From Mastigias papua (lineage: Eukaryota; Cnidaria; Scyphozoa; Rhizostomeae; Mastigiidae), in contig OZ025277.1 of assembly GCA_964019165.1 (NCBI GenBank), positions 6,015,655 to 6,079,654 of the forward strand: a stretch of 64,000 nt of DNA. Direction: 5' to 3'. Positions 37,164 through 48,124 of the stretch are shown in pieces. The position numbers and the translations under genes are program-made. The notes under the pieces are model-generated. The model had not been told where the DNA came from. It saw only the letters and a list, made by a program, of their open reading frames with translations, and ran no database searches. Within the stretch, counting starts at the first letter, position 1; each line of letters opens with the position of its first letter.

Positions 37164-37205
37164 CGTTAAGTCGACCCAGTCATTCTTTCTATTCAAGTTT
37201 TCCAT
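37164..37205 (-). CDS. Type A first exon, second upstream copy, copy 2
   Basis: Same 14-codon exon and donor as the other A exons, with its promoter block at 37206-37480. Counterpart of 14546-14587. Confidence 0.55.
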
Positions 37206-37621
37206 TTCCAAGTCTGTATTCGACTACAATTTCTCAGTCAGATTGACAAGTCTTATCTTTGTTACACTATTTACTCTTAGTAAAGATCGCGTAAGAGATA
37301 TTTAAGTCAAGTCACTGTTAGACGCAACTGAAAATATAGCTTTCTCTATTGCATCTTATACATATTCGAAAGTCAATTTGATGTAACAAACGTTGTTACA
37401 TGACTAGCGTTACTCCGCTGCTAGGGAACAATCACGACATGGAAACCAAGATGGCTGCAGGGAAGACATCATTACGATGATCAATTGTATGATCTACAGA
37501 ATGTGAAAAGTGATAATAACTTTTAGACGTTTTATTGTAAAAGACAATGGTTTATAAGTAGGCAGTGCTCGGCTACTCAAAACGTTAGAAATGTTAATTA
37601 ATAAATTTCTCAGACCTATGA

Positions 37622-38194
37622 TTGTTGTTTCCAGTTCCAAGACATAGCTCAGAGGAAGTATTCCAAAACATTGTGAGCTTACTAGAAGTATGTGAGAAGA
37701 TCTGTCCAGATAGTAAAGTAATTTTATCTGAAATTACACCAAGGATGGACATTCTAGACAGAGATGTTTTTAAAGTCAATAAGTTTATCCATGAACACCT
37801 AACAGATAACCAAAATATAACTGTTGTCAAACATCATTCACTAAGAAATTCTACTCTAATGAGAGATAACAAGCATGTTTCAGATATGGAAGGAACTGTC
37901 AGGTTGGCCAAAAACTTAAAATCTGGCATGAGAACAGCATTTGGAGTTCAGTGATATAGATTCCCAACACCAGAAAAATTAGATTTTCAATATGGAGGAC
38001 ATAATACAATGAGCTTTAGAAAACATCAAATCATTCCAACATCAGGCACAACCACAAGTAGGGAAAGAGCAGCATTTAAGAAACAAGATAAACAACAGCA
38101 ACAACAGTACAGTGATGGCAATACAACTGATAGTCTAACTCTCATAAAATACTTACTATTAACATTGATGCAGAGCCAAAACCCCAGATTTTAG
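37622..38194 (+). pseudogene. LINE ORF1 remnant with SGNH-esterase-like end
   Basis: The plus-strand frame reads ICPDSKVILSEITPRMD, FKVNKFIHEHL and DNKHVSDMEGTVRLAKNLKS. The D..H element followed by G...LA.NLK resembles the last block of SGNH/GDSL esterase domains known in ORF1 of some CR1-group LINEs. A TGA at 37952-37954 interrupts the frame, which continues to a Q-rich end at 38194. The ORF1 N-terminus is missing because homology to copy 1 flanking sequence stops near 37648, where the truncated LINE begins. Confidence 0.6.
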
Positions 38195-38639
38195 TAGGAC
38201 ACTGAGATTGGATCACCAGAACTTCCAAGTGACCTTATAGATTCATTTTTTTGTAAGTGTAAAATACTTTTTTGCTTTCCTTGCTGTTCTTTCTTTAAAT
38301 TTCCCATTTTTGATTGTTTTCTTTAATTTTAGTGAATTTGTTTTTTGTACTTGTATGCATTACAATGCTCGATCTCTTGCCATGAATTGTTGGTTCTCAC
38401 TGAAGCAGGCGTATAAGAAACCAGAACTAAATGGTATTATTGATCATCTGTAGAAGTTTAAATTTTTCTTCAGAAAAGCAGATCCCAGTCCTCATTCATT
38501 TCATTTCATATCGTTTTGGTCCAGCCCAAGTCCTTTTTAAAATTGAACAAATACGTCGAATTTATTGCCACATCTGATTGTACCTTGAGATATACTAAAA
38601 GATATTCTTTAATTAATAATTAAAGGTCAAATGTTCTAA

Positions 38640-39006
38640 ATGCGGATAGATTCAATCTTATGTGTTATTAAACCCCTTTTTTCTTAGTTCAGACATATGC
38701 TTCAAGGTACTCCCAGGTCAGTTATGATAGGTGAGTTCAAAAGTAGGCCAGAAAAGTTATTTTTGAAAAGCATGCTTTTTGGATCATTTTGCCTCCAACA
38801 ATCTAACGGCATTTATCTACGTAAATAATAACAATCTACGTAAATGTATCATAAAATGAATGCCGTTAGATTGTTGGAGGTAAAATGATCCAAAAAGCAT
38901 GCTTTTCAAAAATAACTTTTCTGACTGACCTGGGAGTACCTTGAAGCATATTTCTGAACTAAGAAAAAAGGGGTTTAATAACACATAAGATTGACTCTAT
39001 CCGCAT
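38640..39006. repeat. Large palindrome (fold-back element) inside the LINE
   Basis: The left arm (38640-38813) and right arm (38859-39006) are near-perfect reverse complements (for example ATGCGGATAGA/TCTATCCGCAT and AAAAAGCATGC). The left arm has about 25 extra bases, and the centre contains two ATCTACGTAAAT copies. No target duplication is evident. It may be a nested fold-back transposon or a structural part of the LINE between its two ORFs. Confidence 0.85.
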
Positions 39007-39245
39007 CTGGCTACCATGATTGAATCCATGGGCACAGTCCATGGATCAATTCATTTTTCTTGTCGTTGCACAGAACATCTACAATTCCAGTGTTCCTTAC
39101 AGACAGGAAAATGTGTTCCATTAACGTATTTATCTGAAATCAGCACATTTTTTGTGACTTGAAAAAGAATATCTAAATGATGTTCTTACAGTTGGAAATG
39201 TTACCATTGGTTACCATTGGTTAATAGAAGGTTATATTCTTACAG

Positions 39246-42200
39246 TTGGAAATGTTTTCAGGTCAGAAAATAGCTGATTTCTGCCCAGTGGTTGAATCCA
39301 TACAGTGTCCTTTTCCCGAGGTTAATTATGTAGGTATTACTCCAAGATATTTTGTTTTTTGTGTTTTTTGTTTGTTTTTGTTGTTCTCTTTTCTTGTTAA
39401 TTGTTTTCTGTGTTTGTTAATTTTTGTACATGTTTGTGAGTTGGTTTGCTTGTTTTTAGTTATCCACTTAAATCCTGTTTTAAAACTTAGCATCAACACA
39501 TCTCAACTTATGAGTATCCACAGGAAACAGGTTTTTGCAAATTCTTTAAAAATAATAGTATGGAATATTCAAGGAACAAGAAGCAACTTACTTGGAAATA
39601 AATTATGCAACCAAAATTTTCTCTCAGAAGTCAAGGAATCTGATATTGTGTGTCTGGTGGAAACGCATGAAAATGAATCATCAGACCTTGCACTTACCGG
39701 ATTTAGACAATTGATCTCAGTAAGAAGAACCAAGACTAGAGTAAAGTCATCTGGAGGCATAGCAGTATTTATAAGGCAAACCTTAGTAGAGGCAGTAAGT
39801 GTAGTTAACTCCTTAACTACAACAGACACCATTTGGATTAAGCTTAAGAAAGAATATTTTAATGAATCTTCTGATATCTTTATTGGTACTGTTTATTTTA
39901 GCCCTGAAAATTATGAAAATAAATATAACAAAGACTACATTGCTAAGCTAGAACACGATATAGCATATCTGAAATCCAAAGGTGAGATTATCATCCAGGG
40001 AGACTTTAATGCCAGGATCGGAACAGAAAAAGATAGCATTGTACATAGCAAATACTTTGACCAAGACAGTAGCATTACCAGTATAAACACAAATTCATTG
40101 CATACATTACCAAGGAACTCTTATGACTTCACTACAAATTCAAGAGGAACAGATCTCTTAGATTTGTGCATTGCCTCAGATCTTTGTATAGTAAATGGAC
40201 GGAAGATAGGAGATACAAATGGAAAATTCACATGTTATACATGGAATGGAAGTAGTGTTGTGGACTATGTAATTGCATCATACGCCACTTTTGAAAAAAT
40301 TATTTATTGCCAAGTTAGAGATCTAATACCTTCTCTATCAGACCACAGTGCACTAAAATATAACCTTTGTTTACAACATAAAAGTCAAATAGAAGACAGT
40401 AGTCTTAATGAAATTCCTAAAAAATATCTGTGGGACTCAACTACAAGAGCAAATATGCTTAAAACATTAAACAGTCAGGCTGTGAAAGATAGCTTTAATG
40501 ATCTCACTTTAAAATTGACAGCCATTAATTCTAAACCATCAGGTATAGCTAATGTGAAGATGGTAACAGATCTAATTAAAGCAACATGTGATATTAGCGG
40601 CATAAAGACGAGGAGCCACAGGAAACACACAACAAAATATAAAAAGCCCTGGTTTGATCTGGAATGCAAACTTCTTAAACAAGATTTAATGCTTATAGGG
40701 AAGCAAGTTTCTAGAGAGAAACTTAATTCTAAAACTCGAAAAGAATTATCTTTGAAGAAGAAACAGTTTAAAAACTTAATCAAGAAAAAGAAATTAGAAT
40801 ATCAATATAAGACTATAAAACAAATTGCATCAACAAAAAACAACCCAAGGGAACACTGGAAATTACTTGACACACTAAGACGAGATCATAATGAGCAAAT
40901 AAACTATGTTGAAGCAATAGACAGTAGCCAGTGGATTAAAATGTTTAAATCATTATTGCAATCTGGAAAACAGATAAGTCTCTCAAATCCTATAGAAAAC
41001 TCAGAAACTGATTCTACTATGACCAACGTAATAACTTTAACTGAATTACAGATCGCTATAAAGAAATTAAAGCAAGGTAAATCGGCAGGTTTAGATCAAA
41101 TATCAAATGAGATGATAATTTGTTGTGTTGAGACATACCCTGAGATATTTTTAGATCTGTTTAATAGTCTTTTACACTATAGGGTGTTCCCAGAAACATG
41201 GTCTCAAAGCATAATAGTCCCCATACATAAAAAATGAGATAAGATGGTAGAAACCAACTACAGAGGGATAGCTTTACTGTCATGCATAGGAGAGTTTTTT
41301 AATGTAATTATAAATGAGAGAATAACAAAGTTTGCAATAGCAAATCAAATAATAAAGCAAGAACAGTTTGGCTTTGTAAAAGGAAATAGAACATCTGATT
41401 GTTTAAACATATTACATTCATTAGCTGATTATTATCTGAATAATAAAAAAGCTAAACTTTACGCTGCCTTTATTGACTTTGAGAAGGCATACGACAAAGT
41501 ACCCAGAGATATACTACTTAGAAAGCTAACCAGTATGGGAATTAGAGGAAATATTTTCGACGTCATAGAAAGTATGTATCTCCAAGAGAAAACGTGTATA
41601 AGAATTGGTCATAAACGAACAAACTTTTTTTGATGTAAACATTGGAGTTAAACAAGGATGCATACTTAGTCCAACTTTATTTAATATATTTATTAGTGAT
41701 CTTCCAGAACTTTTTAATAAGAACGACTCTGCACCAGCAACTATAGGAAATATAAAGGTAGGGTCACTTTTCTGGGCGGATTATATAGTAATTTTGTCAG
41801 AATCAAAGAAGGGCTTGCAATACTCTCTAAACCAACTAGACAACTACTGCTTACAAAACGAAATGAAAGTAATTGTTGCTAAAACTAAATGTATGATATT
41901 CAATAAAAGTGGTAGAATACTAGATACAAACAAGTTTTATTATCAGAACGAAGAACTAGAAGTTGTTAAACGCTTTAACTATTTAGGATTTCTATTAACA
42001 TCGTCCTTCTCTATTAAAAATCTTCTTGATGACCTGTATAGAAGAGGATTGAAGGCATACTTCAAACTCAGAAACTGTTTAGGAGTGAATTTTAGAAACT
42101 ATGCTAAATTATCGCTCGATTTATTTGATGCTTTAGTAAAACCTATACTAATATATGGAATAGAACTTTGGGGATGTTTAAAGCAGGGATTTAATGATAA

Positions 42201-42984
42201 GAATCCAATCGAAAAATTGAATATTAAATTATGTAAGCATATTTTAGGGGTAACGAAGCGTACTTCCAATGTTGGTTGCCGATGCGAATTAGGGCGGAAG
42301 CAATTACACATATCAGGCTTTAAAGTAACCATTGATAATTGGCTTCGCATAATTAATGACCCAATAAATGCTATTCTTAAAACGATTTATACGGAAAATA
42401 TAACGAATAGGCTCTCTTGGACGCAAAGTTTGAAAGATATTATTGTAAAACATGGTTTAGGCGATGTATGGGCAAATTCCCATAACAATACAATTAACGA
42501 ACATCCACCTCGTAGACAATTAATAAACTACGTATATCAACGTATTACTGATATTAGTGTACAGAATACTATGTCAAGTTTAAGAAATCAACCGAAAATG
42601 CGGACTTACTTGTTGTTTAAGAAGGATTTTGGGATGGAAACATATATTACAAAAATAAGCAACCTGACTATACGGAAAACAATAAGTAAATTTCGACTAT
42701 CGGATCATAAACTTAAAATAGAAACTCAGAGATACCAGAGACCAAAACCAAGTCCAGATCAACGAATGTGTACCACATGCGGAGAAAAAGAGGACGAACT
42801 CCATTGTATTATGAGATGCAAATTAAACAAACTTGAGAGAGAAAAAACTTTTGCATATATATCACTACATAACAAATGTTTTAATGGCCTCGGTGAGACG
42901 GCAAAGTTCATTTTTCTGCTACAAAATGACCAAATTTGCGATCAACATATATTTCAGTTTATAACCAAGTGCCTAAAAAAATAG
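39246..42984 (+). pseudogene. LINE ORF2: APE endonuclease and reverse transcriptase, disrupted
   Basis: A likely start is the ATG at 39510, since the preceding hydrophobic frame looks like untranslated sequence. The endonuclease keeps IIVWNIQGTRSN, CLVETHE, IIQGDFNARIG and SDHSALKYN, so its catalytic residues look intact. Reverse transcriptase has GKSAGLDQIS, a TGA at 41235-41237, FGFVKGNRTSD, AAFIDFEKAYDKVPRD, a frameshift near 41610 and GVKQGCILSPTLFNIF. The catalytic box reads FWADYIVILS, where the second Asp is Tyr. The end has a CCHC-like CTTCGEKEDELHCIMRC. With a stop, a frameshift and a lost catalytic residue it cannot retrotranspose. Clade is uncertain. Confidence 0.9.
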
Positions 42985-43285
42985 CTATTCGCAGAATGAA
43001 AAACGTGATCTGTAATACCTTAATAACTTAGATCGCAGTTAATCATAGAAGAGTAGATCTAGAGCATCTTATTTTATTTTATTTTTTTTTATTTATTTTT
43101 GTTTTTGTTTGCTTGGTTGGTCAGTATTTATTTGTTATACTCATTCTTGTTTGTTAGACAATTTTAGCTCTAACCATGTTACGTTTACATTTTGTTATTC
43201 TTCAATAGCTGTTGTTACCTATGCGACGTAAATTGTACGTAGGCTATTGTTAGAACTAAAAATCTGAATCTGAATCTGAATCTAA

Positions 43286-43685
43286 AGGTTTCATTTATCT
43301 AAAATATTATAAATTATGCTCTATTTTATCATTGTTGTAGGTTTCGCCAAAAAAATAGTTATTTCAAAGTGCCTATGAAACTGTTGGCTTCAGATTCCTT
43401 GCTCGTTCCAGCACTTTTGACGAGGAAGTGTAGCTAGAAGACGAGGTGGTGAAGAGCTACGAGAATGTGTAGTACCAAATGACGAAAAGACAGGGTTCAA
43501 AAAAAGAAAAACTCTCGTTATTTGCTGAGAGGAAATACTGTCTTTTCCCAGTAAAGGAATTATCACAGGACATGTTATGGCAAACCTAAACAACTACAAC
43601 ATTATAATATTTCATTGAGTCTTTAGCTTTCGTTGTTTAACAGACTCATTCTTTTTTCGTTTCTTTCATTCCTCTGTTCGATTAA
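43286..43685. repeat. Start of inverted copy 3 block
   Basis: 43500-43580 in reverse complement matches 17850-17925, the region upstream of B exon B1. The minus-strand open frame at 43390-43593 is not supported by any recognised domain. Confidence 0.5.
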
Positions 43686-43687
43686 TA

Positions 43688-44175
43688 CACTACCGTTCAA
43701 AAAGTGTTGGGACGATTCGATAAAAGAATGATCGCGTCGACTTTACTTCTATGTGGCAACGTTAAGTTATTCTGATTAATTTTTGTTATCAATGAGGGCA
43801 CTTTTCTTATGCGGCTTTAAAAGCTATATTTTTTAATGATTTTTCATGCTGTGTTTTTTGTTAATGCTTCAAAAGTTAGACTTTTTTCCACGCCAACACA
43901 ATGTTTTATAAAGGTTCAAACCTACTACATCGCAGCACTCTCAATAAAGACCTTTCATGTCTTGGCATCTTGATCTTCTTTGGCCTACCAACCCTAGGCA
44001 GATTTTTTATGGTTCTAAATTTAAAGAACTTTTTGCATACAGCTAAAGTAGCCTTCTTTGAGCACCCGACAATTGTTGTAATTTCTTGATAGCTTTTACT
44101 ATTACTTTTGTAAAAAGCAATTTCCAAGCGCTTCTCGTGTGATATTTCAAGACGCTTGATAAATGCCATGTTCAT
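43688..44175 (-). mobile_element. Tc1-like transposon remnant with N-terminal DNA-binding domain
   Basis: CACTACCGTTCAAAAAGTGT after TA (43686-43687) is a recognisable Tc1-type terminal repeat. The minus-strand frame 44175-43906 reads EISHEKRLEIAFYKSNSKSY, QEITTIVGCSKKATLAVCKK and RVGRPKKIKM, the paired helix-turn-helix and GRPR-type hook of Tc1 transposases. The DDE domain and the second terminal repeat are missing. It separates the B promoter of copy 3 from its outer flank. Confidence 0.75.
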
Positions 44176-44299
44176 GTTTTTGGCCTAAAAAAATTTTTCG
44201 GTTAATCTTTTGCGAATACTGTAGCGCAGCTCAAAATCTTTGAAACATAAAAAATGTCTTATAAAAATTTCATGGTAATAATCGGTTGTCCTATTTGAT

Positions 44300-44546
44300 A
44301 AGAGAGGATCAAAATGCATCGTATCTACGTTCATTGTAACTTTCGTGGTAACGTTTGTTACGTCAAATTTGCTGTTGTCGATATACCGTCGGAATGCAAT
44401 TACAACATTCACATATTCAGTTTGCGCTTGAAGTTAAGCTGAACTAAAACCTTGATGCACAATCGCATTTATAACGAGCTGTTCACAAGCATATTAAAGA
44501 TTTAGATTACCTAAGAGAAGATTTGTTATTGAAAGTGAACTTCGAA
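44300..44546 (+). promoter_or_regulatory. Promoter-like region upstream of B exon, copy 3
   Basis: Contains GGTAACGTTTGTTACGTCAA, matching the block before B1 (17.7 kb) and related to that before A exons. TTACGTCA is CRE-like. No clear TATA box was found. Confidence 0.4.
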
Positions 44547-44579
44547 ATGGCTATGACTTACTATCGTGAGGAATCAACG
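44547..44579 (+). CDS. Type B first exon, copy 3
   Basis: Encodes MAMTYYREEST and ends ACG|GTATGTTT, phase 0, in context TTCGAAATGG. Splicing to 50775 would give an alternative N-terminus. Downstream, 44657-44860 is a diverged segment shared with 14001-14189 and 36671-36865 (SEKVAY or IEKVAYE.); its frame is not kept in all copies, so I do not call it an exon. Confidence 0.5.
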
Positions 44580-44599
44580 GTATGTTTATTATTCATAAT

Positions 44600-47500
44600 C
44601 GTTGTCTTCTTTAATCCATTCGATGCTATCTCAAAGAGTTAGGTGTAAAGACTCTCATGGTAAGAATTAAGCGACTTCTACTTCAAAATTGCGGCCAAAC
44701 ATTCCAAATAAATGCAAAAATCAATGCTTTCAGGAGCATTAGTGAGAAAGTTGCTTATACCGAGTTTAATCCAAAATACCCCCGTCAAGTGTTACATATT
44801 CCGAAATATTTTGGCCTATTAATTAACATACAGTATCATTCACTGATATTCGCCGCATGAAAACTTCTCCGCTTACAAAATCGCGCTTATCTGGCAAAAT
44901 GGCATGCTGTTGTTTTCCAGAGCATCATTTTTCGAACTTAATGATGTAAAACACGATTTAACGTGTGGGCATCATTCTCAAACACATATAGTATCTATGC
45001 AACTTCATATGTTAGATGGCTCACACTGTGATATTACTTTATAAACAATGTACTTATGAAACCATGAACATGTTATATATGGCACGTAAGCAAAGTTAAG
45101 GAAACTTCGTCATTTTTGCCTCAACCTGGTTTACCCACAAAGTTTTAAACTTAGCCATAAACTGGTAGACTTTAGAACTCAATAGAACTCATGTAGAAAC
45201 CAAATGAGACGCTCATCAGTTTGGCTAAAGATGAGAGATGCGTACCATGTTTGTGATTGGAGAATATTGCGCATAATAACATCAAGGAACTTAACGAAGA
45301 TTTTATTAATAATTCCCTGACAATTTTTTTGATATGTTTCAATTTTTTTTGTTTTATTCATGTGAAAACTATCCATATTTCTCAGCAATTTTGCATTTAG
45401 CACAAACAAAGCTGTCTTTTAAGTTTCAGTTGAATACACTCGATACCATACCTCACAACAAGTCCAAATGTTGAAAATATGTAAACCACAGATAGAACCA
45501 TTAAAAGCTATACTACATTGACAGTCGATGTGCACCTTATTAGTAGTCTATAGATCCTATAAGTATTCAGTGAACATAACTCGTGCCTACCAGAGGAAAA
45601 TTGAAAAAGTACATGAAGCCATTACACAATATTCTTATGCTATTAACTTATTTTCTTATGATAATATATTTTATTCTCTCACTAGCCAAAATCTAAAGCG
45701 CAGGTCAGTCTCTAAATATATAAATTCAACGCTTCCTGTATGATTATGAGTTCAGCTGGATATATGTGTGATAAACCAAGATTTTCATTAAATTCCTCTT
45801 TATGATTGGAGAGTATCCGATGCAATCAGTCAAAATCTCTAAGAGACAAAATTACTAGTAATTTGCTTTCCTTCAAGATGAAAATCATGATTAAAGTAAA
45901 AAACACTGTGCCTAGATGGCTTCTTTCTTGTGTTGTTTATAAAGTTGCTTCTGCGGGATGTAATTCCTTATATGTTGGTATAATTCGTAAGCATCTTTTA
46001 ACACATAAAACGTCTCACTGCTTTAAATATTTACAAAGTTAAGGCACCTGTACATATGCGTCCAATTTATTTGCCTTGCCATCAAATATTTGGTATGCAC
46101 TGGTAGAAACTGAGTTAAGAGGGCTACGCAAAAATACACTACTGTAATGAGGATGACTGTAATCAATATATCCAGAGACTTAAAGTTGTTTAAGCTTCCC
46201 AAGTGAAATCACCTAAGGATTAAAAAGATGTATTAAATACCCAGTACTTTCGACTCATATCGTGAATGTTTTGAAGAATTGCCAGTGAAGAACCTGCTCC
46301 TTATACTGAAATGCTTTTCTGAGTATCGGTATTTACGGTCTTTAAACCTTGAAACGAAAATATGATAGAAATTCACTAGATGTACTAGCCCACTTTCATA
46401 TACACGACTTTTTTATAGAATAGTTGTTTTTCGCACAGTAATGACACATTTTAAAGATTTTTTTGGGAATAATACTACAGCTTGTCTACAAATGGAGTGT
46501 TGTCTATTTGATAGGTCCCAATACTTAAAAATGGGTGCGTCACTCTCTGATACGGGGAGGGTTCGTTTTGGAGTACCTCAGGGGTTGCTTATAGGTCCCC
46601 TTCTGTTCACATTATTCTACAATGACTTTCCATCTTGTCTAAAGCACTCTGAAATAATTATCCATGCAGACGATACGGTAATCCTTGTTCCTGGTAAAGA
46701 TGTGGTGATTATAGAAGCTCGACTACCAGCAGACATGAACAAATATATGAATGGTGTACAAAAAACGAATTAATTTTAGATCTTCAAAAAGGAAAAACAG
46801 AGTCAATGTTATTTTGTACCGCGAGAAATCTCAGTCAGCAGTCAACTTTCCTTAATATCAGGTTTGGTGACAAAATTTTTAATTTTACAACGAAGTATAA
46901 GTACCTCGGCTGCATCTTCGAGCCAAGCCCAAATATGAACTCACACTTTGAAGACAACTATAAAAAAGCAAGCAATGGTATGAGATTACTCAGCATGTTG
47001 AGAGTATACATGACAGCAGTTGTTTGCTCTATGCTCTATAAGTCGATGGTTATACGAATTCTTTCAAACTGCTGTATTTTACATCTCAATAAAGCGAACA
47101 CATTGATTAAAAAGTCCAACACGAGCGAGCATGCAACGTGCATGCATGTCGAATAATTAGCACTCAGTATTAAGTCACCAGAGTCGATTATCCGATCAAG
47201 GGCATTAATGGCTGTGCAAAAGTGCATTGAATTGGACATATGTAGCAATTTCAGAAGCTATTTTGAAATAAATCAGAACAAAAAATATACCAGAATCAGT
47301 GGCCCATTATAAACAACTTTCAGTCTTGAGACTTCTGTGATTTTGGAGCAAAGATATTCAACGGACTTCGAGTGATATATGGCAGTTAGACATACTGACA
47401 TTTAAAGCATACGTTTAATTTGATTAATGCTATTTGTCATTAGTTCTCAATCTTCATTTGTTATCCAACTTGGTTTTTAGCTTATTCAGGCACTTCTCAG

Positions 47501-48120
47501 GTAGCACATTGATAACAGCAAATTTATCTTCTGAAGTGCAATATTACCTGTATAAATATTCGTATATTATTATTGTTACTCGGATAGATAGGCGCTACGC
47601 ACAAAAAGCATTGAAATACATGGATGTTCTAAGCTTACCATGCAAAAAGATTATGGACTTGAATGAAGATTTTGATTTCAAGTGTGTATCAACTTATCAA
47701 CAATGATAGGTCTTAGAAATTTGTTAATTAACATTTCTAACGTTTTGAGCAGCCAAGTACGGCCTTCTTATAACCTATTTTCTTATAAACCAAACTGTGT
47801 ATGGGAAAAATTATTGTAAATTCTCAAGTTCTGTAGGTCAGATATGATATGATCGTAAACATGTCTTCCCTGTAGCCATCTTGGTTTCCATGTCGTGATT
47901 GTTCCCTAGCAGCGGAGTAACGCCATTCGCTTAACAACGTTTGTTACATCAAATTGACTTTCGAATATGTATAAGATGCAATAGAGAAAGCTATATTTTC
48001 AGTTGCGTCTGAGTGTGACTTGACTTATGTATATCTTACGCGATCATTACTAAGAGTAAATAGTTTAACAAAGATAAGACTTGCCAATCTGACTGAGAAA
48101 TTGTAGTCGAATATAGACTT
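44600..48120. repeat. About 3.6-kb upstream unit, inverted (B to A), copy 3
   Basis: Reverse-complement patches match unit II of copy 1 (for example 45650-45690 against 11970-11990, and 46330-46420 against 11230-11310). It is interrupted by the LINE fragment at 46441. No gene of its own is supported. Confidence 0.6.
46441..47400 (+). mobile_element. LINE reverse transcriptase fragment in the copy 3 upstream unit
   Basis: Frames read VRFGVPQGLLIGPLLFTLFY, NDFPSCLKHSEIIIHADDTV (with the catalytic ADD), and YKYLGCIFEPSPNMNSHFED. They are followed by a remnant IRSRALMAVQKCIELDIC. It is truncated at both ends and frameshifted near 46770. It resembles CR1/L2-type or jockey-type enzymes and is a different family from the 37.6-kb LINE. 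Confidence 0.8.
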
Positions 48121-48124
48121 CGAA
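47875..48124 (+). promoter_or_regulatory. Conserved promoter region of A exon, copy 3
   Basis: Contains GCCATCTTGG (47875-47884, YY1-like), AACGTTTGTTAC (47936-47947) and TATAAG (47970-47975), the last about 155 bases before the ATG. The whole block is nearly identical to that before A exons of copies 1 and 2, although copy 3 lies in opposite orientation and its introns have diverged. Confidence 0.5.

Larger units (their letters stand above)
37648..43285 (+). mobile_element. Nearly full-length LINE (APE endonuclease, reverse transcriptase), inactive
   Basis: Runs from a junction with copy 2 flank (homology to 15010-15020 stops at CAAGACATAG) to a (TCTGAA)n tail at 43262-43283. It carries part of ORF1, a palindromic insertion and all of ORF2. 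It sits between divergent copies 2 and 3. Target duplications could not be identified because the right flank belongs to the inverted copy 3 block. Confidence 0.85.

Noticed and set aside
44657..44860. Possible extra exon (EKVAY segment), shared with 14001-14189 and 36671-36865
   Set aside because: The core is shared but ends, frame and stops differ between copies and the 17.3-kb relative is broken. It is more likely shared noncoding or decayed sequence.
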